Source: Apricaphanius iberus (Eukaryota > Chordata > Actinopteri > Cyprinodontiformes > Aphaniidae). From it: a DNA stretch of 64,000 nt. The position numbers and the translations under genes were made by a program. The DNA lies in the NCBI GenBank assembly GCA_028564705.1, contig JAPXFQ010001768.1:682001-746000 (forward strand), read 5' to 3'. Below are positions 36,259 through 48,570 of this stretch, piece by piece (position 1 is the first letter of the stretch; every line of letters begins with the position of its first letter). Under the pieces are notes generated by a model. It saw only the letters and a list, made by a program, of their open reading frames with translations. It did no database searches and was not told the DNA's origin.

Positions 36259-38263
36259 TTAGAAGTTAGCCTTCCTTTCTTTTCTGGCAAAAAAGTCAAT
36301 TATGAGGCTTGTAAAATCCAATTTCCACAGAATGTCACTTTCTAAAGACATCAGAGTTAGGTTATTTAGTCTGTTTTGACCCCTAGTGGATCTCAGTCTG
36401 TTTTTACTCAGTCCCAGTTTTCCAAAAGGAGTGCTCGCCACTGACATTGGTCACAAGCAGGGTCATAAAAAGCCGCAATGCAATATCAACTTTAGGGAAC
36501 ACTGTCTGTAGGTTTATGTTCCTCAGTTCCTGCAGAAGTAAATGCGCAGATGGATCCTTTTTGTCACTTTCCTTTACCTATTCTCTGAAATGTACAATTT
36601 CCTCCACAAAATCTGCCTCTAAGTCGCTTGGGTATTTTTCCTGGAAAGATGTGGCTTCACTACGAATATCTTCTAAGGAAATGGATGACAGTTTGTTAAG
36701 AAATCCAAATGTTTGTTGAATGTTTTTGTAGGAATCATATCTCCGATCCAGTTCTGCTAGGAGTCGATCGAATGTGGCTATGAATATCGTTGTCCTGAAG
36801 TTTTCTTGGCTAGTTCGCACACTGTCAGGTTCAAATGATTCATCGACTTTTAATTTTGTTTTTCTTTGCCTCTGTGTATCTGCTTTGTATGTTTGTGAGA
36901 CAGATGGAGACATGTTTTTTGCCGCATTCTCAAATTTTTCAAAATCATCCCGTAGGCTGACCACATAACCCCTCAGTGAACCAATAAGATCGTCCGCATT
37001 GCTTAAATCCAATTCCACTGCTTGCGGAGCAGCACTTGTTCTGTGGAAACGGTGGAGTATACTGTTCCATAGGTTACAAAGGAAGAATGCATTTTCTAAT
37101 TGCTCCATCTTTGAGTTCAGTGAGGCAGCTTCTCGCTGAGTTGTCACATGCTGGCTGGGATCTTCACTCAGTTCAAGCAGCGACTTCTGTATGTTATCAT
37201 AGTTTTGGAATAGCGCTTTGGTTGCTGCTGCATGTACTGACCACATAGTATCAGACAGACTTTTGAGTGTTTCTATCCTTTGATATTCATTAGCCTCCAA
37301 ACCCGCTGTGATAGTCTGCCAACTATATGTAGATTTGGATGGGAAATTAAAAAGTGTTTGAACAAAACAGAAAAATCTGTCTGTTTCAAAACAGCTGTTC
37401 ACACTATTCAATCCCACTAAATTAAGGGTATGTGCAGTGCACGGAACCCATTCAACTAAAGGGTTAATCTTTCTGATTCTGGCTTGTAAGCCTCTGTAAG
37501 TAACAGACATGTTTGCTGTATTATCAAAGCACTGGCCCCTGCAGTCATTTATATCAATGTCCATCTCCTGCAATACAGTGAGAACAGACTGGAAAAGTGA
37601 CTCTCCTTAAATGGTTTTAAATTAGCAGAAATTTTTGCAAAGCGCTCCACACACATCCATTTGTTACGATATCTCTTATGATGAATGTCAGCTGGTCTGT
37701 GTTTGTGACGTCAGGGGTAGAATCAACACTGATTGAAAATATTTTGCTGTTTTGATTTGGCTGATTATCTCTGCAAGGACCTGTTCTCCAATCAACTCAA
37801 TAAATTCCTCCCATATTGTTGAGGAGAGGTATAATGGAGTTCCCTTGCTAGCATTGCCAAATTTTTTCATATGTGCTTTTAAGAAAGGATCACATTCACT
37901 GATTACTTCCAGTGTTCCCAAAAGTTCCCATAATCCGATCTTACGATAAATTCCGTATGACCTCGTAACGGCAGACCTCGCTCTGACAGGTGTCTGATCA
38001 CAACAACCACTCTGCAGCACCTCTCTCCAATATGCACGTTTACTGTCAAACTGTTGTTTCAACTGATCGATGCACCCATCATCAGCAGCACACCTCTTAA
38101 GGTAAGTCATTGTTGCATTACAGTGGCATTTTGACCCTTCATGTTCTGACAGACGTACATGGGCATTTTTCCAGTCACTATAGCCAGATGCTAATGCATT
38201 ATCTGAACGTGACTCCCAGTCCCAAATAACTTGCACACAAAACAAAAGACGGTGCCTTTGCAT
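36259..38263 (-). pseudogene. ZMYM1-like hAT transposase, lightly decayed
   Basis: Reads on the minus strand from about 38263. An N-terminal region with SGYSDWKNAHVRLSEHEGS (family: YxxWKxAxxxLxxHExSxxH) is followed by SYGIYRKIGLWELLGTLEVI-like helices. In a shifted frame at about 37690-37735 comes ISVDSTPDVTNTDQLTF with the first catalytic Asp. A 331-codon open segment (36578-37573) follows with CFDNTANMS (second Asp) and WVPCTAHTLNLVG. The C-terminal dimerisation part is at 36259-36560 with KNRLRSTRGQNRLNNLTLMS. Two or three frameshifts separate the parts. It is better preserved than the related remnant at 6940. Family members are about 600-800 residues. Confidence 0.85.
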
Positions 38264-38768
38264 GGAGAGTAGGCTTCAGTAAGACTGATCGTTTCCTCTT
38301 CAGAGCGGCTATGAGTTGCTAATGCTGCTCCAGCTAGCATAGCTGACCGTCTTGGTTTTCTAACCTGCTGTTGAGCCCAGCAGCAGGTTTGAAATATCCT
38401 GTCAATTTGGGGATTTTCGGTAGAAGATTTTGGTGTTGTTGTTCTTTAATTCTCTCAGTTTTTCGTTTCTGAGCGCCACTATCATATTTTCTTTCCCACA
38501 TTTTCTTTGGTTCACACTCAATTCAAGTTTATGACCTGTGTGTAGGATACATGGACATAATGCGTCATTTACCCCAGGGTCAAGACCTCTGACCACCACT
38601 ACCCAATCAGAGTTGGTTACCATTTTGTGGGCCAATACAGTTCAAGTTTATACATCAATCAAATGTAAACAAAATGATATAATTTTTAACTGGCCAATGG
38701 GGGCCCCCAGAACACACGTGGCCCCCTAGGCTCAAGCCATATCTAGCATGTGCATAAATCCGCGCCTG

Positions 38769-39090
38769 GTCGTGGTGATTGACTTTTACTGAGCCAGGTT
38801 CTGCCAGAGGTTTCTTCCTGTTAAAGGGGAGTTTTTCCTCTGCACTGTCGGTACATGCTTGCTCAGTATGAGGGATTGCTGAAGAATTGCTGTGGTTGGA
38901 ATCTGCACGATCCGGGCACAACCTCACATCGATGACTCCTTACATAGGGATTTCTTACAAAGAAAACTTTTAACTGATTGGAATGTTTGTATAATTGTAT
39001 TGAAATTACTTTTGTTGTAAAGTGCCTTGAGATTACATTTGTTGTGAATTGGTGCAATATAAATAAAAGTGAATTGAACTGAATTACTGG
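38769..39090 (+). mobile_element. L2 LINE 3' tail, continuation of 31295-32165
   Basis: Carries gttctgccagaggtttcttc, tgttaaaggggagttttt, the taaagtgccttgag box and the tail gtgaattgaactgaatt. This is the standard 3' end of fish L2/Maui elements. Confidence 0.85.
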
Positions 39091-40524
39091 GGAGGAGGAA
39101 AAGTATAGAAATGATTCCAACTCAGATTTAAACTAGATTGGAGAAGTTTTTCTTTGGATAACTTTCTTTCAGTTTGGTCATCACCTTGACTAGTTTTCCC
39201 TTGCATAAGAAGATAATGAAACTTGGCTTATGAACTTCAGTGGTTGAGTTTGTTTATGACTGCTTGATGCAGCAGTGACATCAAGGTAATCTAAATGCAG
39301 GTCTCCTCACTGATGATCGTCCCCTTGTAGGGAAACAAAGAAGTGGCGGGGGCCACTTGGTGTGGAGGCTAAAGGAGACCAGAGGTGGACCTTGGAGCTT
39401 GCGACGACTGCCCAGAACCAGCAACAAAGGGATGAGTACACAGTTCAACACTGAGTGGACATTTAATAACTCATCAAGACGTGCCAAAGAGGCTTCATAA
39501 CATCACTCTCTTTGTTAGATATCTTTTAGAGTTTCTGCAAGATGACGAGGCGGAATGTGGCTATCCCAGGGGCAGGGAGGTTATCAGAACGTCTTTTCCC
39601 ATCAAATGAACTGAGTGTTGAACAAAGAGTGAACACCACCAGTTTTTTTGTACTTTATTTGATTTTATTGAAGTTACATTAAGAATAAGCCTCTAAGCGA
39701 GATCAGTTAGAGAATAATACCTGAGAGCTTTTTCAGCAAGATCAGTTAGTGGAAGGAAGAACTGTGAACTTTTCAGCAAGGTCAGTTAGTGAATACAAAC
39801 TAATTTTTTTACCTGCCTGTCCTTACATTGTTGTATTTTCTTGACTATTTTCTTATTCTAATTGCTTTCTTGTATTTTGATCATCAAGTTGATTTATGCT
39901 GTGTTCCAATTTTTCCAATTTTCCAATGCAGGTATTATGCTCAATAAGAACCTTGCTGATAACATGGTTAAAATATCTGCAGATGAATTCAGTTATTTAG
40001 ATATTTTGGTTTTGCCCCCTTAAAGGTGTCATGCATCGCACAAAGTTGTTAGAATCATTAAATTGTATGGGCTTATTCTTCTTAAAACAACTTTGGAGTG
40101 TATCAGCAGAATTTACAGTCGCAGTTTGTCAAATTTATGGGTGCTAAGCTGTGTAAATGTCTGATGTGAGTATATTGTTTCCAAAACTGTCTAAATGTTA
40201 AAGCAATACTCACTTAAATTTAATTCCAGACATTTCCACAAAGAGCACTATACATATTACAGTAACAAAATGATGAACCCTGCTGAAGAGGTCGACAGCT
40301 CAGAGCAACAATAAGTGACATCCAGCAGTCATTAAAGTTGTTTAACTGAAAAAGGTAAAGAAATGCAGGAATATGAGGCAAATAAAAATGAAAAGAGATT
40401 CAACAAACCTTATGAGACCTGGAAGAAGGCAGCTAAAGAAATGAGAACAAAACTAAAAACCTTCTGCTCATCAGAAGAGCTAAATAGTTCCAGTCATGAC
40501 ATAAGAGATAAGCCTGTGAATATT
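39091..40524. other. No gene recognised
   Basis: Unassigned sequence. A short direct repeat, tcagcaagatcagttagt / tcagcaaggtcagttagt, lies at about 39732 and 39774. The open frame at 40363-40510 (lysine-rich) has no recognised domain. Confidence 0.35.
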
Positions 40525-41400
40525 CTCGTTCATCCAGGTCATGGTTATCTCAAGGAAATTTCAATCAAACGCAACTGGACTTGGTAATTTGTCTTGGAAG
40601 ACGTTTCACCTCTTATCCAAGAGGCTTCATCAGTTCATGCTCGCCGCTGACCAGGCTGGGACTGGTCCAACTAACTGGTGTGGAGACTAAGCTATTTAAC
40701 CTCTTGGAGGGGTTTTACAAGAATAATTATGTCATTGGATCCTTTGTGCTCCATGTCTTAACAACGGTCGTTGGCGTGTCGCCTATTGGTGGAGGTTAGG
40801 TTTCGGCTTCATTAGTGCTCTATTGTGTTATAACGACAGTCATTGGAGTCACGGTTGTTTCTGTTATTAGAGGTTAAATTGTTGAGTCTCCTGGGTAGGG
40901 ATGAAAGTGCAGCATTGTAAATTGGATATAGGGGATGTCTCAGGCCTCCTCCTTTGTTTAGCGATGGTTTCTCTACTTTTACATAGATGGCTACATTGTT
41001 TCGTTTGTTTTCTTTTTCTTTTTCAACCACTTTGTTGGCTTTCCTTCTGGAATTAGCTGCAGTTTTCACAAAAGTCCAGCTGGGGTAACCACAAGTTGTG
41101 AGGGTGTCTCTCACGTGCTTGCGTTCTTCCCCTTGGGCCTGTGAGCTGGTGGGTATGTTATCAGCTCTGTGTTGCAGGGTCCTGATAACACTAAGCTTGT
41201 GTTCCAGTGGGTGGTGTGAGTCAAAAAGTAGGTATTGGTCTGTGTGTGTGGGTTTTCTGTATACCCCAATGTGGAGCCTTCTGTCCTTTCTCCTCTGGAC
41301 GACACAATCTAAAAAGGGCAAACTATTGTCCTTGACATCTTCTCTGGTGAATTTGATGTTTCTGCCCACTGAGTTTATGTGTTCAGTACTCTGACTAATT
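40525..41400 (-). pseudogene. Penelope-like element, reverse transcriptase C-terminal part
   Basis: The minus strand is open for 185 codons (40812-41369). It reads NIKFTREDVKDNSLPFLDC, VYRKPTHTDQYLLFDSHHP and HKLSVIRTLQHRA, the conserved end of the Penelope reverse transcriptase. No GIY-YIG endonuclease is visible after it. The 3' part (40525-40640) holds gaagcctcttggataagagg (minus strand) and the catgacctggatgaacg motif found in the noncoding repeats of fish Penelope elements. The element is truncated at both ends. Confidence 0.8.
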
Positions 41401-41439
41401 TAACATATTGCAGCCCAACAGTGACCTGGATCTGTTTGT

Positions 41440-41556
41440 TGTTGTTGTATGTAATGATCTTGGACAGGTTGTACTGTAAACTGCAAATTCCTTGTATGTT
41501 TGTCATACTTGGCCATAAAAAGCTGATTCTAATTCTGATTCTGATTCTGATTTGTT
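41440..41556 (+). repeat. LINE 3' tail ending in (attctg)n
   Basis: Contains acttggccataaaaagctga followed by about four attctg-type units, the typical 3' end of a fish LINE family. Confidence 0.6.
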
Positions 41557-43934
41557 TTAATGTATGTAAAAAAAGGGAACACCGAAATGGGACATTTATT
41601 TCAAGATTAGTTCTGTGTGGCGATTAATAATTATTAGTAATTATTAGTAAAGGCATCCGGTGAATATAGTAAAATGGTTGGGACTTAGAGACTGCAGTTG
41701 GAGGAAACTTATTTACATTTTACCTACTCTGGCTCAACTGAAGGACGATGAAAGACATGTTATGTCTCTGGAGCAGTTCAACTCTAAGAGAAGTTCACAG
41801 AGCTGGTGGAGAGGGAGCACACTTTTGTCAAGCTCCGGGAGAGAGCAATTTACCCGAGAGACGGGTTCCTGTTCAGATCCTAATTAATATCTTTAAAACA
41901 CCAATGGAGATTGAATCAGCCAAAACCTTATCTACATCTATATGGCACCTTGCCATAACAAATACGTCAGTATGTTATCATTCGGTTGTTTTCAAGGAGC
42001 GGGCTGTGCAGCTGCTCAGAGAGGATGATTACTGAGAAATTGTGAATTAAGCCAAAATCCGGCTTATCTGGCTGAGTTTTTTTTACAATTAAATTGTGCT
42101 ACCAGATGACTGAAAACTCAAAAAACTCGATTTTGCATGATATAGGCCCTTAAAGTTTATTAGTGAACAAGAAACTTAATTTACAATATTCTAATAATAA
42201 TAAACTCTGCAAAAATAACACAGTTTCATGATATTCATGACAGTTGTAAGGTGCCATTTCTTGATAAAGCACTAGACTTGAACCTACCAAGTTTATATAA
42301 ATGAAATTAGATTTATTTTTATAATTTGCTCTCTCTGTTGGTGAGGTAATCTTTTATTTCTGGTGTTCTACCACCATCTAGTTGAAAAATAATGACATAA
42401 AATAACTGAACGTGAGTGTGGGTAAATTGCCACGGACTTATATTGACCACACTTTCCGCATTTCAACACGGAAATAAGAGAGAATCAAGCTGTCACTGTG
42501 ATAACTGTGAAGCACAATGCCATAAAGGTAAGGTTTAAAACAAATTTGTCTTTGTTTTATTTTAGTTCATGTGTTCAAGAAATATTTCCTGTGAAAACAA
42601 TAATACTTGGACTTATTTATTTTTTATTCATGCGAGTCAAAGGTACGGTAATATAGGTACATTATAAATAGGTAACCAAGAATGGGCTTTTTTTTGTTTT
42701 TTAGGAAATATCTTTGGCTCTGCTTTTTATTAAAGACTTGTAGTCTGCAAGGATATGTCCGTTTTCATTGTATTCACTTTATATTCAGGCCTTTGAGGAA
42801 AATAAACCTTAGACTTATTCTGCTTGGCCCCACTTTGGTCTTTAAAAAAAGCTATAGCTAAAGTTTAACTTTCTTTAACATCCAACATTGCTTTAAAAAA
42901 TGTAACATGTCCTTTACACAAATGGTTTAAAAAATATAAAGAATTCAGAACGGAGAAAAAACAATTATATATGGTAGTTTTGCAAAACTATCACAACTGT
43001 TCAGTTACTGGTGTGAGCCTGCTGTGATGTCACTTTATCTGGCAGATTCAGGTGTGTGTCTGTGCCCTGTGTACTTGAATTTGTTTCAATAAACATTAGT
43101 TTCAAAAATATGTTACGGTAACAAGTTTCATAAAGAAGATTCATTAAGAACTCAGGCTCTACCAACAGCCTCTGGGTCCAAGCTCTACTAACTACCCTCA
43201 ACTACAGGAGAGGTTGAAGGATATAACAAAGGTCTAATTACTCCATCTAATAGGAGTAATATAATGACTGAAGAAGTGATGGATGATTACGAAATTTAAT
43301 GTCTGAAGAAATATCAACCATCTCCAAACAAAATAATGGTCCTCGTGGAGAGGATCAAAGTCTTTAAAAGGCAAAATGAAGAAAAAAAAAGAGAATTGCT
43401 CACTTGAGTGACGAATATCTGAACTGGAACAATATTGCAGAATAAATGATGTAATAGTCACTAGACTGGAAACCATGAACAGGACATATGCACAGGCCGA
43501 CGGGAGCAGAGAGTGGGGACTCACTAAAGCAAGAGCTATACACACCAGAGCAGCAGGTATTTGCCTTCTTTGACAGTAAGGATATAAAAAATATACAATT
43601 TAAAAATACTTAAAAAAACATATAAAATAGTCATCATCTACTTAGCAAGCAGTAATAATTAACAACTATTAAAACAGGGATGTAAGCTGAAAGGATCAGA
43701 TGTTTATTTAAAAAAAACATCTGACAAAGAAGAATGCAGACATCGCTTGGTAAGCAAGATTATTGAGAAAGTAGAAACAAATATTCAACCTAAAATTCTG
43801 ATTGCAAAGTGTTCATTACAGAGCAGGTCCTCATTGTAGTAATACGAGAGATGAATAACCTAGAAAAATATAAATGATGGCTTTTCATGTGACACCAGCT
43901 AACAAAGAAACAACATACTGTAAATGCCTGATAT
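41557..43934. other. No gene recognised
   Basis: AT-rich. Short open frames at 41660-42035 have no domain. The part from about 43230 to 43934 may be the 5' portion of the LINE remnant that follows, but I see no diagnostic motif. Confidence 0.3.
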
Positions 43935-44205
43935 CCTACACAATAACATTGATCCAGATTATGACTTCTTTAGTAATCAGATAAATGACTGCATTTATTA
44001 TAATGATCATTAATATAATTCTGAGATAGATGCGGAACAAAGCATTACATTGTTCATTTCAGGGTTGTTTATAAACACACTTTCAAATAGAATATTTATA
44101 GACCATGATGCTATATTGGAGACCTGGATGACAACTGCAAAAGGTGAAAAATTTGAACTAAATAGATTTGAATGTCTGCATTTAGATTAGATACAAAAAC
44201 TTTAG
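43935..44205 (+). pseudogene. Decayed LINE endonuclease fragment
   Basis: Shows DPDYDFFSNQIND near 43952 and DAILETWMTTAKGEKFELNRFE near 44105-44170 (family form: ETWLN...F). DNA similarity to 305-525 is clear (attctgagatagatg.ggaacaaagcatt in both). It lies just left of paralogous block B, as the LINE remnant at 9660 lies left of block A. Confidence 0.6.
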
Positions 44206-44281
44206 AATTAATGAAGAATTTTAATACAAAAAAGTTGACAGAACGACGAAAGTGATAGAATGTTTGACAGTTTGCCAGACG

Positions 44282-44383
44282 AGGTGTCCATTATCAGAAA
44301 ATAATTTATGAACCGTCGAGGCAAGGGTTGGACGGTTCACGCCTCCGCGTCGTCCATTATTTTCTGATAATGGGCACGTCGAA
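44282..44383. repeat. Palindrome with 26-bp arms
   Basis: Arms 44282-44307 and 44358-44383 (tccattatcagaaaataat and its complement) enclose an inner inverted pair, tgaaccgtc (44311-44319) and gacggttca (44333-44341). Probably the core of a small inverted-repeat element. Confidence 0.8.
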
Positions 44384-44765
44384 GGGCAAAGAAATATTTC
44401 ATCAATTAATAATACTTTAATTTGTTTTAGAGTTAAAATCGCACGGGTTTTTTTCATAAGTCGAGCGCACTATTTAATATCTCCCCTATACAGGCGTTGC
44501 CAAGCAACGTGGCCACAGCGAGCCGACCGCAGCAGGTTATCAGTGATGTGAAGTGAGATGATTAATTTACCTTAAGTTACTGGATAAAAAGTATCATTTC
44601 AGAAGGCCCGTGCACTACTTACTGCTTGTGTGTGTGTCCAGAGGATGATGCAAAACTTTGCGATAAGTGAACTGTGTAATAACGTTGGTATAAGTCAAAC
44701 TTTTTCTCATTTAGGATTACTTTCCACTCAGATCTCTCTTCTGTTTTTTACTGTGTTTCCCTTAA

Positions 44766-44926
44766 CCCCCAAAATCCACATTGTCCTACCGAGCCATGTT
44801 GGGTGTCGGTGTATGAATGCGGGTGTGAATGGGTGAATGTGGCTTCAATGTAAAGCGCTTTGAGTGGTCAGTAAGACTAGAAAAACGCTATATAAGTTCA
44901 GTCCATTTACCATTTACCCTTCCGTT
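44766..44926 (+). repeat. SINE, 5'-truncated
   Basis: Same family as 50519-50762: gagccatgttgg, gtgaatgggtgaatgtggct, taaagcgctttgagtggtca and the end agttcagtccatttacc. The tRNA-like head is missing. It interrupts the sequence that is continuous at 11065-11075 in block A. Confidence 0.8.
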
Positions 44927-46626
44927 TTTCTTTCTGCCATTCTGCTGCCAAGACTGGAGGGGGTAATCAGGACAACCTGGACGATTCTCTGTGAGCTGTT
45001 CTGATATTTGGGCCGGTGTACTGTGACAAGCCAAGTCATACTAGTATGTTAAAGGTACAACTACAAGAAACATTTTTAGTAGTAAGAGTTTTTCTGAAGT
45101 AGATTAGCAAATGTTCAAACTAGTAGGGTAAAATGTTTAACTAGCTCAGTGTAGTTACATACTAGTTAGCATACACAACAGTTGAGAGCAAGGACATGCA
45201 GTTTTTACCAAAAAGGATAAAATGGGCAACTTTTTCACTAAAAGCAGCTTGTGGTTAATGAAGATAAACAAGGATGATAAAACGGGTCAACACGTTGCAC
45301 TTTGCCTGCAAACCACTATTTCTTTTAAATAATTATTAAGTCCATGCATTGTGTGAATTTGTGACAACTAGCATAACATATAATTTTAATAATAATAATA
45401 ATAATACGATGTAACGCCACATAACTGGGAAACTTTGTCTTGTAGCTCCTCAAAGCTAGAAGGAAAATTCAGCATCAGGCACTATAAGCCCACAAGACCA
45501 AAGTGAGCAGAATTATTTACTGAGTTAATATTATTAGTATTGATATAATGAAGACCATGGTGTAGACCTGCTCCATATGAAAAGTGTCCTGCTAGCTTTT
45601 TATGTTCTGAGATAATTCTGGAAAAGTATGCATTTCTAGAATTTCTTAAAGTGTTATTGTACATTTTGAATTTTAACCATGTTAAAAGTGTTTTTCAGAG
45701 TCAGAAGTGAGTAGTGATAAGGGGATTCCTCTCGCCAGAATGGAAGGAACAGTTGTATGAGTAAGCAGTCATTAGTTCCAATAAAACCACTTTCTATCCC
45801 CAAATGACCTGTGTGTGACCTGTTATATATTTTTTCTTTAGATAAGACAATAAATACACAAAAATCAAATCTAAAATTCAATAAGATGAAAGTCAGCTAA
45901 AATAATCATGCATGTTTTACTCTTAAGACAAATGTGTTTTCCATATCAAATGCAGTAAAAATTTTTAGAGAATATGATTTTTTTTTATTGTGACACGGGT
46001 GCAGTAAATAAGTTTATGGTAAATAGAGGAAGCGCGAAAGGGAGATCATGGTCTACCCATTTAAAATTATTTTTTTTACTGAACTGGAGATTTTTTTGAA
46101 AAATACTAATGCTTTACAGAAGAGTGTGTTGTTGTAACATTAACATGTAAGGTTATAATTCCATGATTTTAATAATAATAGGTTCTGATATAAAGTGGAC
46201 CAGTCTAACTTATGACATTCCATGGGTGAAAATGAGCCCCACTCCTGCCCTCTTCCCTGCTCAAGCTTCTAATTACCTCCACCAGCATTAGCATTCATCT
46301 AATTAGTCCTCTGCTTTTTCTCTGTCACTCCCACTCCTCCTCAGTTAATCTTAGTGCACCAGTTCACATTGTTCTCCACTTCTTTCTTCCGTTTAATCTC
46401 CTAGAATTCACTGTATTTGTCAGTTGGTAAACTTATGTTAAATACATTTATATCTTTGACAAGTTCTCTGTTTTTGGATCCTCTCTAAAAACAACCAAAC
46501 ATGACAGAATATTTTTGAATTAAAAGAAAAATGGTTACAATAAAAGATCACTGACCTCTTCCTTCAAAAAGATGCAAGTTTTGTCTTACAGTTTAAAGGC
46601 ACTGGAGAGCATCTTTCCAAATGACT

Positions 46627-46828
46627 CACTGAGGGCATTTACATGCACCCAATAACCCTTTAAAAACCGGAATATTAGCCAAAACCCAGTTGTGCTCGAC
46701 CATGTAAACACTGGCAAAAACCTGAATATTCTCATATTCGGGTGTTTAAAAACCCCAATATTAACCCAAATCTTGGTCTTTAAGTAGAGGAACTTCTTGT
46801 ATGAGCCGTCTGACATACGAATCCAATA
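46627..46828. mobile_element. Short inverted-repeat element
   Basis: Starts gagggcatttacatgcacccaataacc and shows repeated aaaaaccggaatatta / aacctgaatattc motifs in both directions, as in a fish MITE with 'catttacatgcac' ends. Its right edge abuts the Tc1 terminus. Confidence 0.5.
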
Positions 46829-48250
46829 TACAGTGCCCTGCATAGATGAGTACACCCCACTACGTTTGTCAGAAAACTTTTAGCTTCCTTTCAGAATCAA
46901 CATTTTGAATGATATACTATGCAACAAAATACTCCCAAAAATATGGGTCATTAATTGCAAACAAGATTTGGTCATTTACACTCACAAAAAAGTGATATGC
47001 CTAACAAATTTATTCAAGCCCATGTTGCAAAATTTAGTACACCCCAATTATAGGCCTAGGAGAAAAGCCACACTTAAGACTACAAACTTCTAATTAACAG
47101 GCATTCAACCACAGGTGAGTCTAATGATTCATTTAAGAGGTGTCAATAAAAGGGCATTACTTTACAAAGAGAATTCCTTCCCATTTCATGCTGTTAGTAA
47201 TGGCTCCCCATGGAAGAGAAATCTGAGAAAGGAAATCATTTCTTTACACAAAAAGGTGAGGACTACAAGAAGATCAGCAAAGCTTTTCATATCAGTCAAA
47301 ATACTGTAGCAAAAGTGATCAAAAAATTTGAGAAAGATGGAAGTGCAACCATCTTACAAGACCATCCAGAACATCCACCGAAGTTAACACCTCGACAGGA
47401 ACATCTTCTGATGAGAAGGGTTGAAGAAAATCGCCATGCAAGTTCACTGCAGTTAGCTAAAGCAGTAGAAAGCCGAACTGGAGGGACCGTTTTCCAGGAC
47501 ACCACACGGCGCACACTGCAGAGGAATGGCATTCATGGGTATCGTACATGAAGGAAGCCTCTCCTAAAGCCAATGCACAAAAAAGCACGCCTAGAATTTG
47601 CTAGGGCCCATGCTGAAAAAATGAAGACTACTGGGACTCTATACTCTGGAGGGATGAGACCAAAATCAATGATTTTGGAACTAATGGTTTAAAAACTGTA
47701 TGATGTCATAAAGGTGAGGATTTCAAAGAAAAATGCGTGGTGCCTACAGTGAATCATGGTGGTTGCAGTCTCCTTATGTGGGGCTGCATGAGTGCTGCAT
47801 GAGTGCTGCTGGTGTTGGGGAGCTGGATTTCATTGATGGTATTTTTAACTCAACAATGTACTGCTCTATACCGAATGAGAAGATGCTGCCATCACTCTGT
47901 GCACTTGTCGTCGTGCACTTTTCCAACACAACAATGATCCAAAAACACACATTTAAAGCTACTGTTGCATTTCTGAAGAAGAACAGGGTTAAGGTGATTG
48001 AATGGCCAAGTTTGTCTCTTGATCTGAACCCAATCGAAAGCCTGTAGGGAATTCTGAAGCGACAAGTTGAGAATCCCTCTCCATCCAGCATCCAGGCTCT
48101 AAAATAGGTTATTCTTGAAGAATGGAAAAAGATAGATGTTGCCTAGATTGCCTAGACCATGCCTAGAAGACTTGGTGCTGTCCTTAAAAATCATGGTGCT
48201 CATACAAAATACTAGATGTAGTAGTTTTTGTTGCAGGGTATATTCATTTT
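46829..48250 (+). mobile_element. Tc1/mariner element, nearly full length
   Basis: Starts at tacagtgccctgcatagatg, preceded by TA, and runs through a decayed transposase. The right terminal repeat is not clear: gcagggtatattcat near 48235 is a candidate. Confidence 0.8.
47205..48140 (+). pseudogene. Tc1 transposase, decayed
   Basis: Shows GEDYKKISKAFHISQNTVAK (N-terminal helix-turn-helix, about 47255-47310), a second DNA-binding part with LTPRQEHLLMRRVEENRHA, and the linker ending NGIHGYR. The core has WRDETKI near 47650 (first catalytic Asp) and DLNPIESL near 48020 (Glu kept). At the second acidic site the reading HNNDP near 47935 replaces QDNDP, so that Asp is lost. Stops at about 47549, 47690 and 48045 and several frameshifts. 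Confidence 0.85.
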
Positions 48251-48517
48251 TGCTTCAACCAATTGGAGTAAAACTGAAGATGTGCTAAATTAGATTATTA
48301 ACCTTAATTTCATGTTATGGAGTTAACTAAGTGTTCAATAAAACTCAGCCTGTGGAAAGTTTGGAAATTGTTCTTTTGTTCATTGAGCTACTGATTAAAT
48401 GCATACCCCTCCATGGCGGCGACTGTGGCTGTGATTAAATGGATATATTAAACAAAAATCAGAAGCCTTAGTTTCAGTTTTGAACTTAATTGGAACATTT
48501 TGGAATGTTGTTGGAAT

Positions 48518-48570
48518 CAACAATGTACTGCTCTATACCGAAGAGAAGATGCTGCCATCACTCTGTGCAT
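48518..48570 (+). repeat. 53-bp copied patch of Tc1 sequence
   Basis: tcaacaatgtactgctctat through catcactctgtgca repeats Tc1 transposase sequence at 47858-47913 almost exactly (2-bp difference in length). It sits about 270 bp beyond the Tc1 element. Confidence 0.85.

Larger units (their letters stand above)
32166..38768 (-). mobile_element. hAT transposon (ZMYM1-like) with nested retroelements
   Basis: Left end caggggaggattgag and right end aaatccgcgcctg are imperfect inverted repeats of the CAGGGGCGGATT type used by fish hAT elements. The subterminal ggcccctaggct / cccctaggctc stretches also mirror each other. It interrupts an L2 LINE 3' UTR, whose two halves lie on either side. No clear 8-bp target duplication remains (ttctcagt against gtcgtggt). 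The transposase lies on the minus strand at its right half. The left half has been invaded by two copies of a GC-rich retroelement. Confidence 0.75.

Noticed and set aside
32166..38768. 8-bp target duplication for the large hAT
   Set aside because: Flanks ttctcagt and gtcgtggt agree at only 4 of 8 positions, so the element call rests on its inverted ends and the split L2 instead.
40363..40587. Lysine-rich 74-codon frame as a host gene
   Set aside because: No domain, and its second half overlaps the noncoding end of a Penelope-like element.
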